64,000 bases of DNA. It comes from Trichoplax sp. H2 (Eukaryota; Placozoa; Uniplacotomia; Trichoplacea). Location of the stretch: positions 434,001 through 498,000 of the forward strand of contig NOWV01000018.1 in NCBI GenBank assembly GCA_003344405.1, in the 5' to 3' direction. The notes beneath the pieces are model-generated. The model made no database searches. It worked only from the letters and a program-made list of their open reading frames with translations, and was not told the origin of the DNA. A program made the position numbers and the translations under genes. Below are positions 50,985 to 64,000 of the stretch, in pieces (the first letter of the stretch is position 1; each line of letters begins with the position of its first letter).

Positions 50985-53900
50985 TTAACGTACAGCAGTT
51001 ATGAACTTATATCTTAGTAAATCTCCTGCACTTGGTCTTGACTTAGTATCTCTAGTAACGATAAAGAAAATTTGTTATAACAGCAATTTAAAATTTCATA
51101 ATTAGCTGTAAATGATATTAATACCGTCTGAATGTTGCCCTTATAAACTCTTTAGCAGATTCTGAACTATGTTCCGGTAATGAAGGATAGATCTGTTCAG
51201 TAGCAATCTTGAAGACTGCCGCTAACGGTTCATATTCACGCAAAGGAGGATGAGCTGTTAACATCTCAACAACCGTGCAACCGACGCTCCTAAAAACATT
51301 TAACACAACACGTTCAGTATCTAGTATTAACGACATTGCTTTTGTGATATACATACCAAATGTCAGCCTTTCTACCATAGCCTTCGCCTTTTGCAACTTC
51401 TGGACTAATCCAATACGATGTACCATGAAGTGATTTAAGTCCACTCATTGTTTGCAATGACTACGATAAATTAAAGAAATGTATACTATACTATCAGCGT
51501 TATCAACAAATAAAATTACTGAATCAGTAATCATCTGCAAAATCGGTATATTTTATTTCATTTTAACCTTAATTCTTCTTGCAGACCCAAAATCAGCTAA
51601 TTTCACATTTCCGTAACTATCTAATAAAATATTCGCTCCTAAAATAAAGTTAGAGGATTAATACATTAAAATATCACACATGATACCATCATTTGGATAT
51701 AATATTAAAATTAATCGATTGCCTTTAATATCGCGATGAACTATCAAATTAGAATGAAGATACGCTACTCCTTCCAGTATTTGTCTTGTATATTTCCTCG
51801 TAGTACTTTCAGGCAAGACACCATTTTTCCGAAGGTACTCAAATATCGAGCCCTAAATTGGAGAAATGCAATTATTTCACAATGAAAAAGTACCCAAAAT
51901 TTACGATATCCTCACGTACGCCGGGCATATATTCCATTAAGATAGACAACTCTATTTCATTATATTCGGCTCCATAATAAGAAACGATTCTATCATGTCT
52001 TAATTTTCGTAGTAATTCAATCTCTGCTTTTAGAGCTTCTACTTCCTAAAGTCAAAAGATCATGAAAACATTGTAACACCAATGAAAAAAGTATAAAGAA
52101 AATTTAGTTAACTAAATACCTTGCGTGCATGATCATTACTATATGTCTTAACTTGCTTTATAGCAATATAGCGCTTATTGGTCTTGTCATAGCCCAAATA
52201 TACCTGTACAACATTAAATATATGTTAATCTAAAAATATCAACATAGGCAGTGAATAATTGGTATGACTAATGATTTTCCAACTAGACTCACTTGGCCAA
52301 ACGCGCCAGCACCTAACAGCTTCTCCTTTTGCCATCTAAATGATTTTGCTGAGAAAATAATCAACAAATATAAGATCTAAATTCGTGGAAGAAAGAAATA
52401 TATTTGTTGTATTAAACTTACGATCTGATGTTGTTAAATCACGCAGTCGTTGTAAAGCAACATCAACATCGCTAGGTCTTCTATTACCAATTCCCCCATT
52501 CCACTGTTCATGATCATGTAGGCTACCACTACTACCGTAATATTCACTATTTGATACGCTATTAACTGACAAAAGCTGAGCTCGAGGAAATGTTTGTCTT
52601 CCTACAAAGAAAACATATACAACACTCATAACGTAAGACATAAAACAGCAAATTTAGAAATAATTCTATTGCATGCATAGCCAAGCCTACCGTCAATATA
52701 GCTTTCATCGGTAATGGTATTATCATATACAAATCTTCTACTAGGAAAAGTACCCGATTTTCCACTTAATTCTAAGAGAAAATTGTTCAATAAAAATCGA
52801 AATTGAGACAATAATTAAAGTCGTTTAATAGCTTACCTGCATAATCGTAAGACGAATTATCCCACCCTCGATTAACTCTGGAGGTTGATCGAGAAATATT
52901 TTCACTTTAAGGGATAAAGGATAATTAAAATTAAAATCATATTGAACACTTTAGCGTAGTCTATAAGCTAAGGTTTACCCTGAGTGTCCCCCAGTAATTG
53001 ATAGTTGGCTGCTGTTAAGAGATGAAGATGATCCTATCGAGCTTAGATCTGAACTTGACACTCCATACTGTCAGTAGTTATGCATAATAGAATCATCAGA
53101 ACATGCTTGGAGATTCACTACTTAGCATTAACAATATTTTCTTACCTTACCTCAGTAAGAATTTAATGATTACTGATTTTCGTATCTACTGGCTAATAAC
53201 TAATAAGTTAAAAAATTACAAACCTGTCCTGCTACCACTGGAGGCGAAGTTGGAGGGAATTGGTGTTGTGAATCGTCCTACAAATGTTAAAATTGAGAAA
53301 GGTTTAAAAATAGCAGATGACTTTTGAGGATGTATTGTAATTTCATGAATAATAGCATACCTTATTAGCATAATTTTCAGGTATAAAAGTTCCTTCACCC
53401 TACATATAATAACAGTAACCGAAATTTGATTTATTATATCACCGCTAACAGCTAAATTACATTACTAGAGATGTAGCGAGCTAAAATCAAAAGCATACAG
53501 CAATTAAATGAACAGGTGTCTGAATTTCTTCATCCGGATTAAATCCAGGAGGTGGAGAATCTCTACCAGGTATTTCTTGGACTGCGTTAGTAGACTTTAT
53601 GTCAAAAGTTTTCGCTTTCAACGTTCCCTCTTTATCTATATCATCATATAATTGTACGCTATCGCCTTCAGTTGTTCCATCCGTATCATTCTAAAACATC
53701 AGAGGGGTAAATTAAATTGCATGATGCGTATTCGTAAACTGACTATATCATGCAGTCAGGAATAAAAATTTCACATGTACGAATGAGTACCTGAGATTCA
53801 TCGCAATCATTAACAATTACTTCAGATGAGTAAGAATTAGTTTCTGATGTATCTGAAATCGTTAATAGAATCCTGACACACGTGGCATTGGGGTTATTCA

Positions 53901-54861
53901 TAGAGATATCAACAACTTTGTCGACATGCGACTGTGAAAGAATTGGCGTCATAATCATCTACGAGCATAGAAAAATTATCAAATATTATTAGTTGAGATG
54001 TAATATAAAGTTCGAATCTTTAAAATGTATCATGAAGAATTTTCATATCAAATTACGTGTATTAATGTTGTATAATAGAATAGTTAAAGAAAGAAGTAGT
54101 AGTCCTAGATCAAAAATGCTGATAAGAATATCAACTATACCTCAGCTTCATTCATTACAAAGTTCATCGCTAAATCTCTACCAAACAATTTTCTCACACG
54201 AATAGCAAGATCTTCATATTGTAATGGCCGGGGAAGTTGACAAACTCTACACAAGTTTAACAGTTAATTATTACAATGATACTAATATAGTAATTAGTTT
54301 TTTATTTCCACATATACAACGTTAGAAGCAGTATTAGGCGCCCGATAGATTTAATAAATCAAATATATATTTGCAGACTGTATCTTATAAAATTGAAAAG
54401 TTCAAAATTTATAGATATAGATTTAAATCAAGTGATAACAGTTTTATTGTACAATGTAGATCACTGTATCTAACATACACTCTTCAAGAACTACAACAGT
54501 TACCATAATGTACAACACTACTACTGTACTTACCGTTTTTCATATTGGTACTGAAATTTGACCCGGATATCATTCTAAGTATATAAATGAGAATAACAAA
54601 TAAATAATGTCTTGCTAAGATAGAGTAATTTAATTTTGCAATACAATTCCACCATAGTAAATATTAGCTTTGCACTAAAACTCAAGAAAGCTAGTTTATA
54701 TTTAATAGCATGTTATAATAACACCGATTTAAATAGGGGAAAATAAATACAAACCTGCCATGGCAATCCATCGTGCCTTATAGTAGGCCTATTTCTTACG
54801 CCAACTCGTATAGCTGGCATTGTATGACTAGGCCTAGATGCTCCCCTGACATGTCTGTCGC
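50985..54861 (-). CDS. MAP3K2/3: MAP3K2/3-like (MEKK2/3) serine/threonine kinase with PB1 domain; first exon missing
   Basis: Exons on the minus strand: 54755-54861, 54534-54574, 54141-54246, 53791-53958, 53499-53690, 53361-53399, 53224-53277, 52979-53067, 52837-52904, 52691-52771, 52422-52601, 52293-52348, 52120-52203, 51920-52045, 51723-51852, 51568-51638, 51357-51460, 51125-51289 and 50985-51051. They give 642 residues to the stop. PB1 domain at about residues 37-121 ([31 protein letters not shown]). The linker has FIPE and GRQTFPRA, family signatures. Kinase domain about 380-640: GAGAFG loop, IAIK lysine, [44 protein letters not shown] and RPSAGDLL. The family phosphorylates MAP2Ks (MEK5, MKK4/7) in the cytosol, and PB1 binds MEK5. 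The activation loop has GTSYW where GTPYW is usual, and PPL replaces PPW. One intron has a GC donor (51717-51722). The start exon lies upstream and was not found. Confidence 0.93.
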
Positions 54862-57800
54862 CTAAATTTAGACAAAACAGAAACACGTTGAGTATAACAA
54901 TAATTTTTAGCCTACCGGAATATTAAAAAATAACACTAATATCATAAGACCAGAACATCGATAGTGATTCTTTCCATCATTATAAATTAAAACACAAGAT
55001 TTATGAAATAGGATATTTCAACCCTGGACGACTATCGGATCTTATTCTAGCAATACCGGATTACTTGTAACTATCAGTTACGGTTAAATACAATCCCGAT
55101 TTAAAACTACCAACAGATCGGCTAAGAAAGTTTTAATAATGAAAATGTAAATGTTTCTTCCCTAACTTCAATACAACTAAATATTAAGGTATTGGTTTTT
55201 TTATTTTACTATTGTATTACTATCATGGTTCACATCAACACATCAACTTTCATTAGCGATTTAACATTAACAATAAAATTAATTATAATCTAGTGCGAAT
55301 AGAATATATTTATACATCAATAGGACAAAAAGTTAGCGATGCTATCTTTTACTCCAACAAAATATTAAAATAACACGAATTCAAATTTAAGACCGCTGTA
55401 GTTCTAGTTCAATAGATAAGATTGTAAATCTTTTACGTTCGAATACAAGATTTCGGATATTAAAATATCGTTATGATAATTAAATGTACGATTCATGTTA
55501 GCGTAATTTGAGTCTTGATTATATGATGAAAAATCTTGCCATGTGTGATATGATGAAATCAGATAAATGGTACAGTACTGACTGTACTGTAAAGTATACC
55601 GTAGTGCTGTATATGATATGCGATATCAACCAATAATTATAATTTGAAACATATATTATTACATATTGACTTTAACGATACAGTAGAGCAGCAATTGAGT
55701 AAATAGAAAAGTTTGTCTACGCTCAGTCATAATGACCAAAATAACACAGCCGAGGTAGTAATAGTACTTGTGTATGGTTGATGAGAAAAGAATAACCACC
55801 GGAAAAAGTTATTTTACCAATTCGGCAATAAACAAAATCCTTTTAAATTAGTACATAATGCATATTGTGTTCGATGCCTGTTATAGAATTGAGTTGCCTA
55901 GAAGAGGCAAAAGAAAAGCTCTATAGAATTGCATTTGACATTTCGTAAATAGATCTTTGTCAAATACAATCGTAGATTTTGATATCCTTTCTAGGAGAAC
56001 GTAAATCACTATTTAATGTTGCGTCAAATTAGAAGAATTGCAAGATTTATAATCTTGTAACAGTGGAAAGATTGTTATTGAGCTCATTAATAATATTAAA
56101 TATATGATTATATAAAATAAAGGAGCACTTCTTTATTTAATTATCAACAGTTCTATCATGCTGTATAGCTAACAGGAAACAACAATGTAAAATAATAGCT
56201 ATCTTTTAAGACTACCACATAACAACTACGTAAAATGTACGCTTATACTACATAAGGTACTGATAAACTAGAGATATTTCTTAATAAATTCGTTAAATAG
56301 ATTGTATACTATAGCTGATTAATTATAATTATCAGCAGTGTACTAAATACTACCATTCAATATGCCAAGCTACGATAAGCACTAGACATACATACAGTAT
56401 TTACTCCTCTACCTGGTATAATACGATTTAACATGGTAATATTGTCATCAAGTCATTTCCTGAAACATTTATATAGGAGATTAAAAAAATTAAACGACTA
56501 GGAAGTCAATCATTTGAGTTCCTTATTTTGCTACTGCTTATTATTGACTATGATAAGACGATTAAAAAAATATTGTATTTAAACACAATAATTATAATGA
56601 ATTTTAATTACTAATGATGCAATCAGGGACTATTACTGCATAATATGATATCGGAAAGATACCGTGCTTCTGTTATTATTGCAGTTATTTAAAGGTTATG
56701 AGAGGTAGTAGAGATTTTAAAAAAAATAAATTAATCTATTGTTACGTCTGAAATCATCACAAAATTTCTTGACGTAATAGTGTACGTAAAATATGGTACA
56801 ACAGCAATTTCATATCTCTAATAATAATTAATTCCAATTAACTGGAAGCTACTTTTAAATTTAAAGTAAGGATAATACACCAATTTATGCAGTTGAAGAT
56901 GAAAAAATTTTTCCTCTAAAGTCTATACTTGATCCCATTGAATTTAACTGATGGTCATTATTGAAGTAAACACGATGAATTTACGACCTAGGTATGAAAA
57001 GTTAATCTAAATTGGGACGTTGTAATCATTGTCAGAAAACAGAATTAAGTACAAATAAGTGGTTGATATCAGAAATTATAGTAGCAACTATGACTGGGGG
57101 GAGGGGGCACTACAAAATTTTAATCCAAAAGAATTATAATATAATGAAAATAAGCAGATCCAATAGAGTTTGAAATCTTAAAGAGTGGTAATGTTACGAC
57201 TTTCATTCTATAATAATTATAATCAATTGACAAGCCGAGACTGATACGCTAGTGAAAGCTATGGTTAAGGATTTCCGATAAAAACTACGCGTATAATTAG
57301 ATTTTCTCGCATACGTCTTTTACCATTAGGAAGCTAGAAAAATATGGATTAAAATGTTCACGAATGAAACGACTGAAAGCACTGAATTATACGATCGATA
57401 TAATTCCTATGTGACGATAATAAATCTAAATAACTCTTACAGTCGAACGAAGTACTAGGCCAGTAGAACGTATATGTAGAAGTATTTACAGATCGAAGAT
57501 GGCATCGATGATCTCCGTTGTTGTCCATTTCTATCTAACAGTAGAAAATAACGGGAAAAAAGACCACTTTCTGATTGGGTATTAAAAGAACTTTCGGTTA
57601 AGGACCAATAGTCTAGCGGGTTTTTTCTTTTTACTCAGAAGGCAGCAATATTACCACTTAATTTTTACGATGGTAATTGAAAATACTCTTACGTTTTACC
57701 GATGCCAAAGTTAGAATTAAGAACTAAATGATGGGGATGATTAATCAGGTTGCAATCGTACTAGTAATCAGATCAGTTGCTCATCGTGTCATAATAAGCT

Positions 57801-59754
57801 AGCCCGATAAAATACTGGCATTTTTGAAGAAAGAAAAAACATGCAGGATGTGCAGCCCAAATTACCAAGATAGGAAAGTCAATCAGTATAGCACGAGTTC
57901 AATAGTTAATATAACAGTAATAGCATTTAGTCAAGTTATGTAACAGGCGTTGAGACAATTACTTGGCAATTGAGGAATTAAGAAAAATGAGTGTCAATTT
58001 TGGTATTGGATTTTCAACGTTCTACGAGTATAAATTGTAAGGCAAAAAGTATGAAAAAGTAAGGGTATCGATTTGGAATGGATCGAAGTCTTTTCGTAAA
58101 TTCTTCAAGTATATTAATGCAGTGCTTCTCATTAATCAATCCTTCAACGACGCTTGATTAACCGCCAACAAGTTGTAACACACATTTATCCTTTACATTA
58201 CTATAGTGCATTTAACTGTAGATGAATTTTATTCAAAATATACCCACTCGACAAAATCCAATAACAATTGCTGTAATAAGTTATACTTCATTGAAACGTA
58301 ATAAATTCAAATAAGCCAAAGGTATAGTGGGTTTTCTTGAACAACATAGCGCGTATACTGTACGCTGTAGCGAAACTGCTGTAAATGATCGATAATTTAT
58401 ACGTATATTAAATAGATTTTGTCCGACACGATCTCGATGTCATCGATGAATTAAAGCACCAATAAATTGGTGAGATGCACTTGACAAGATTGTATTCGAC
58501 TGGTGTTGATTTGGATTGACTACGGAGGCAAAAGCTACTACTATTGAGATGCGAAAGAAACGTTATCTTCTCCCGATTGTATCTGTTCACCAGTGTTGAT
58601 CACTGCTGGAATATTACTAGTATTCAAAGATGGAATAATAGCAAGACAAGCTTATTTACAGCTTTCAATATAGCAACTATGGTGTAGAATATTGCTCAAA
58701 CGTCATAAATTGTCAATCGCTGAATGTAACGGTTATCTACGTGTCCGCAAAAAATGAAACCCAGCAGGGGCAAACCAATGAAAGGTTGCTCGACGTTTGA
58801 CAGTTGTAATTGAATTACTAGCATGTGCTTGCATCAATGCAAGTTATTTACTCATTACCCAATCATCATCATTGGACTAATTTGCATCCAAAACAACACA
58901 AGTCTAAAGATCGTTTACATCAGATACACATTGCATATTTAAAAGCTTGTCTAGCTTCGCCATGTCCTACAAAGCATCACAGTAGGTTAATACCCTTGAC
59001 TTAACAATTTTAGAGGTTTTCTATCTATGGCGAATAGCTAGCTTAATTCACTTCAAAAGTCATTTTATATACAATCTAATTTATGGCAACATATGCATTG
59101 CCAAGTAGAATAATATGACGCTAAGTGTTGAGTGATAGGTCTTATTATAATCAAGCTACAACTGGAGTAAAATCAATAACGGTAAATGAAAATTAATGGC
59201 CTAGCGTTTGACTCATGAATAATAACTTGTACTAGTTAAGTATTTAGCATGTAATTTATCAAGACACTCAAGTCTTAATTCATGTAAAAGGGTTGTTTCT
59301 TTACGTTTGCAAAATTGTGCTTGAGTGTGGACATGAATATCTATTTCAAGTCTTGTGTTTTTAACATGCTGCTAGATAGTCTATCCTTATCCAATAAGCA
59401 CATTCATTTACAACATTGATGCAAAGTACTGTATACCAGCGACAAAGCTATTTATCAGTTAGTCTAGCTTATTGTAGCGTTATTGGAGATTGCCTACATG
59501 CAAAAAGTGAGAGACCCATTGGAAATGCATTTAGCAGCTTACGTAAGGTGTGTTAAAATTATGCACTAATGAATGAATTCATCAACTATGATCACTTGTA
59601 TGAAATATAGCCAGTATCTCTGGTCAGTAAGTCAGTACCTAGCTAAGCATCAAAAAGTAGCTGTTATTACAATATGCCAAAAGAGAAGTTAACCATTTTG
59701 AAAGTGGCCTCCTATTCCTCAGTCATTTGTTGATATTCCATGCTTATTAATCAA
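54862..59754. other. Upstream of the kinase gene; nothing firm
   Basis: Should hold the missing first exon (or exons) and promoter of the MAP3K gene; the exon needed would end in phase 1. No candidate stood out. A G-rich run (ggggggaggggg) lies near 57096. No other gene supported. Confidence 0.4.
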
Positions 59755-60030
59755 TGCAATAAAATCGATTTTTATACACTTTACTGTAGTATTCTATTAT
59801 TATGATAGGTAAATGCAAATAAAATCGATTTATTCGACACTCTACTGTCGTATATTACTGAAGTACACAGCATGAAGATGTGTTGGATCGTACTTAATTG
59901 AATGGTTGCAATAAAATCGAATTACTCTACACTCTACTGTCGTATATTACTGAAGTACACAGCATGAAGATGTGTTGGATCTTACTTCATTGAATGGTTG
60001 CAATAAAGTCGATTTTACAGTCTACTGAGT
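59755..60030. repeat. Tandem repeat, 92-bp unit
   Basis: Units begin near 59755, 59815, 59907 and 59999 with tgcaataaaatcgattt. The second and third units are nearly identical over 92 bp (ctctactgtcgtatattact, followed by gaagtacacagcatgaagat), so this is a recent duplication. The first unit is a 60-bp partial copy and the fourth is cut short. Confidence 0.9.
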
Positions 60031-63000
60031 CTGTCATTCATAAAGAAAGATTTTACTGGTTTATGAATTGATAATTAAGTAGTGTTACTTTACCCACATA
60101 TACCAACATGGTCATACTTCGCTATGTTTCTACAAGGTAGGCAACTTTAATCTCGATGTCTTATTCCATATATATGCATTTGATGTAATTCAATCCAGCA
60201 GGAATACAACACAGTATCCTCGCTTGCAAATAAATCACCACTACTGATACGTGTTGCACGCATATAGAGTACATGAATGCATGATATGTTCCATTCTTCA
60301 ACTTCTAACACCGAAGAGATCTATCCATCTTTGAAAAATTGGATGCTTATTCACAAATTGACAGTGATAATACAGATGGATACCTTGTCTATCTGTAAGT
60401 TAAGCCAGACATTGCTATTGACGAATAGTACAATAGGAATAATGTAGTGAAAACTACTGCACTTTCAACTGACGACAGTAGCAACTTTAGGACAAGGTAG
60501 ACCAACTTGGAAGGTCTTATACCAGAGACAAGAGTATGGTAAAAAAAAGTGGCCCTGTTGAAAAAGTCAGTCCAAATGCCAGTTGAAAAAGTACTTCACC
60601 GTCAAGTTTGAATGTCATTTTGGCAGAGGCAAGAGTACTTTACCAATGGACGTATTCAGCAAGAACGAATTGTGCTCTATAGGAACATCACTAGAATTTC
60701 ACGCGCATTCTATTTACTCACTAGAAATATTCACTTTCAATACCGATATTTACAGTGATAGCTTGGTTAAAATTTTCGGGAAAAGAAAGCTAGACGTGGC
60801 TGATAACAATCCCAAAAGTAAGAAATCATAGCGTTTGTGTTGATCGTTACCATTATTATAGAATTAATCCTCTTCAAATAGTGAATATTGGACGAATACC
60901 ACCCTGTCAAATGGTGCTTGTACTTAATTTCTTCCATCTCTTGGACATGACGACTACAGTACTACTGTTCGCATACACCTATGGCATTCCTCTATATCCT
61001 CTCCAGTACAATATAGTTTTAAGGTAGCGCGAGCAGACAGTAGCAAGTCATTACGCGGATCAAACCACTGCCCAATTTAGCATATTGAATTCTCCATCAT
61101 TAGAGTTTCAACGCTTTCAATTCTCGTCCTAAAATCAGTCGCACTTGCTTATCGCAGCCATCAAGCTTAGCGGTCATAAAAGGATGTATAGGATCAAGAG
61201 AACAATATCGTAAAACAATCTAAAATGGTGGGAAAAAAATGGTCTAGTAGGATTTGACAGCACTGTGTACCTACTGCTTGTGTGTTAAGGACTATAGTCG
61301 ACGCAATCATGTAGTGTTATGACAGTGGAGTACAAAAGTCTGATCTATTCTTGGTCTCCCAACTACTTGCTGTATAAGATAAAATATAAATGAAAGTCTA
61401 AAGTAACAGAGTGGAATGAAATGGTTATGCAGACTACAAAGTATATCAAACAGTAAGCTAATGGATTGATAAATTCACTTTTCCCTAATGTTAACTTCCC
61501 TACTGGTTTTCCTTCCTTGACCCATATGTAAGATGTGAATACTGTCCCAATCACGATGGGGTACACGCACTCCACTGTCCATTTTTATTGACAACTCGAT
61601 GCCATACTGAGCATCTTTTTAACAGCGCCATAACACTAATCCCCAACTACATTATAGGATAGTATCAAACTATCCAACTTGCTTGGTTATATTGATTGAC
61701 ATCATACAAAATACTATTTGATTGAGTTATGTATGGTTCCATAGGCAACGCTGAAAGCAATGTTTTCAATGCTGCCATGCAGTGCAACAGCAGTGGTTGA
61801 AAGTGCAAAAGTCCTTTTAAACCTCGTATGGACACAATAATCAATTTTACTTGCATAGTAATCCATTATTTTTTTATACCTTCTTGGAAGAGATTGATGG
61901 CCAACATCAAGTCTTTCTACAGTAATAACACTGCTACTATGAATGCGACTACAAAAATTACCCATGGAATAATCGATTAGACGCATATGAGTTATTACTA
62001 TGCAAAGGATTTCCCGCTCCAGTTAGCCATAAGTATTCTGTTTTAGGTACTTGAATGCATAAAATTGATGGACAGCATTACAATCTACTGTTGGGCATAC
62101 AGTACCAATAATAACAATAATCATAATATTATTACGCCATTGCTAACAAGAAGAAAACAACAAAGTCGATTATACGTTGAACAATTTAAAGCCTTGTACT
62201 CTTTTTTAATAATTGCGCGTTGACTAAAATTGGCCATGAATATAGATAGCACTATCATGCTAAGTCATAACCATGCTGTAACGGTACTAGCTTCATCATA
62301 ATATGGATAAATAATTCTACCAAGCGGGGTCCCTCAAGACACCGCCAAAAAAAACCATTATGCTTTAACTTGATAACGCTACAAAGAGAGAAAGTACTGA
62401 TACTGACTCTATCAAAAAAGTGGCATCGTTGTCGTTGGGAGGGATACATTTTAAACGTAGATGATTGGATATTATCATTGCAGATAGGTTATTAGTTCAA
62501 CATCATGCGTAACTCGTCTACCATGAAACCAATCGTTCTATCAACGGCAAAAAAGAAACAAGCGTTTCTCATCATTTCGTCATGTTGGTACAGTTCAATT
62601 GCATTATTATCCTTCAAAGCCAACAGGATACAGCTGCAGTATTCTATTAAATTGATTTTTTATCTTGGGAATAATTTGCTTGATAAATGGTTGAAATGTA
62701 GTCAAATCGAAAAACGCTATAGGTGTGTAATCATTAATTTCAAGTTGCGACCATCCCATCGCATTGATGTTTTTCAACTATTGGACAGTACTGTAGTTGT
62801 AGTCTATTCTAGGTCATACTGGTAAGTATGCTATGGGTGAATTGATAGTACAATTTGCATCTTCACTACATTTTTATCACATGTTCAGTTGTTACAAGGC
62901 CATCTAGTAAGTACAGGAAGTGCTTATTACACTATAAGTTGTATCATGACTTGAAAGAAACCTGCAATGCTTGTATATCCCACGATGTGAAGTAATATCA

Positions 63001-64000
63001 TTTTCTCATGATGGGTTATAAAAATAAAAAAATGATCAATTCAATCCCTCTCCGTACTCTACTGTACTACTGCAGAACAAGCATCATTTTGCCGATATAC
63101 ACTATTATGATCAAGATAAAAATCGTGGAGATGGCAAATAATTGAACATTAGACTTTCATACTACAGTAACTGCAATTTGTACGGCATAACAGCGTGCAG
63201 TCGATATTGAAGGGCAAATAGCAGCCAAACAGTGTTGTAGTCTCTCTCCTATGTTGCTATTTTGTGAACACCGTGCATGACAGTACACTACAATAATTAT
63301 AGATTACATAACAATGATATTGTATAATTAATTAAAAGTGAACATGGATGAAATATTAAGTAAAATAAGTTAGTAGCTTTAAAATAATAACAAATCCCCC
63401 ATATCTACACCTATAGTACCATAGGCAAGAAAGGTTAGCAGTCTACTCACCCATGTCGAAGGGCCGCTACCGACTTGAACTGTGATTCGAGGAGCTTTTT
63501 TAATCACTTGAATGGCGATAAAACACGGACAAAGTGTTGTCGCTGCAGTTGTCGATTCTAGCCGGGCCAGTATCCAAGATGGACTAGTCCAATACACAGT
63601 ACGTCAACAAATATCGTTGCACGTAAGCCCAATAATTTCTATATACAGTCAAAAAGGGGGAAAAAAAAAAAGATTTACAATCTTGAACGCTTGCTTCTCC
63701 TGCTCTTGATATAGCAAAATAATTGAGTATCCGATTCGTACAGTACAGTATGGTGTCAAGCAGTGGAATACGCAGAGTAAAGTAGAAAATTGCTGTTGGG
63801 TACTCGATGGACCGCAACAGATGCAAAGAAAAAAAAAAGTGCCAGCCGCTGTCCATTCTCAATAGAGTGGATGAAATTTGGACCTAGACAATTCTCCAGT
63901 ACAGTATAATTTTTACGGTCATGGTCTCTACTCACTGCTCAGTCAACTTGGATCAAGTAGTTGTGCCAACCGACTAATTTGGCCTTTGCAATGTCTTGCA
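60031..64000. other. Right end, no supported gene
   Basis: Several open frames of 60-106 codons exist on both strands. Examples are 60583-60831 (ends in a basic GKRKLDV, KSKKS tail but lacks an ATG start), 61714-61986 minus and 62505-62825 plus. None shows a family motif or a splice-consistent partner. A minus-strand stretch ending at about 63449 before a gtgagt donor (RITVQVGSGPSTW) could be an exon of a gene running off the window. An A-rich run lies at 63660-63671. Confidence 0.35.

Noticed and set aside
51118-51444. 108-codon minus ORF starting MDLNHF
   Set aside because: It merges two kinase exons in different frames through an intron; replaced by exons 51357-51460 and 51125-51289.
1-64000. 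CRISPR array, prophage, transposon or tRNA cluster
   Set aside because: The repeats are contiguous tandem arrays without unique spacers; no transposase, integrase, terminal inverted repeat or tRNA fold was recognised, and the genes are spliced eukaryotic genes.

Overview
The window looks like nuclear DNA of an early-branching animal, most probably a placozoan (Trichoplax/Hoilungia type); this is inference, not proof. The reasons are the AT-rich sequence, short GT-AG introns (mostly about 70-1000 bases), very small exons, a single-exon relaxin-receptor-like GPCR and an animal-type MAP3K2/3 kinase with a PB1 domain. No bacterial operon, tRNA, rRNA or transposase gene was recognised. One 20-N assembly gap lies at 14463-14482.

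The main content is a dispersed cluster of five divergent paralogous genes for an ARM (armadillo) repeat protein of roughly 300-340 residues. They are called P1 to P5 here: P1 (minus, about 1.3-3.9 kb), P2 (minus, 8.76-11.54 kb), P3 (plus, 20.3-24.7 kb), P4 (plus, 33.4-36.4 kb) and P5 (plus, 44.5-48.3 kb). Nearly all exons are under 110 bases, so ordinary ORF listing does not show these genes. I rebuilt them from splice sites and from matching exon lengths and phases. The proteins differ greatly in sequence, but the 14-exon plan and the intron phases are almost the same in all five. The C-terminal half resembles the last ARM repeats of importin-alpha, while the importin-beta-binding N-terminus and the tryptophan/asparagine NLS-binding ladder are not visible. 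Function is unknown.

Other genes: a 7TM receptor at 205-1185 (plus, converging on P1); a candidate minus-strand gene of small exons with an acidic N-terminus (about 12.06-13.74 kb); a weak three-exon ARM-like candidate at 31.2-31.7 kb; and a complete kinase-domain gene, MAP3K2/3-like, on the minus strand (50985-54861, 19 exons found, first exon missing).

The rest is intergenic sequence rich in old, degenerate tandem repeats, with different families in different intervals (units of 20, 75, 92, about 112-117, about 130, about 177 and about 200 bases). A GC-rich 20-bp minisatellite stands out at about 39984-40130. A block next to the N gap is present twice with small differences and probably represents two alleles placed side by side by the assembler. 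From 55 to 64 kb I could not support any gene.
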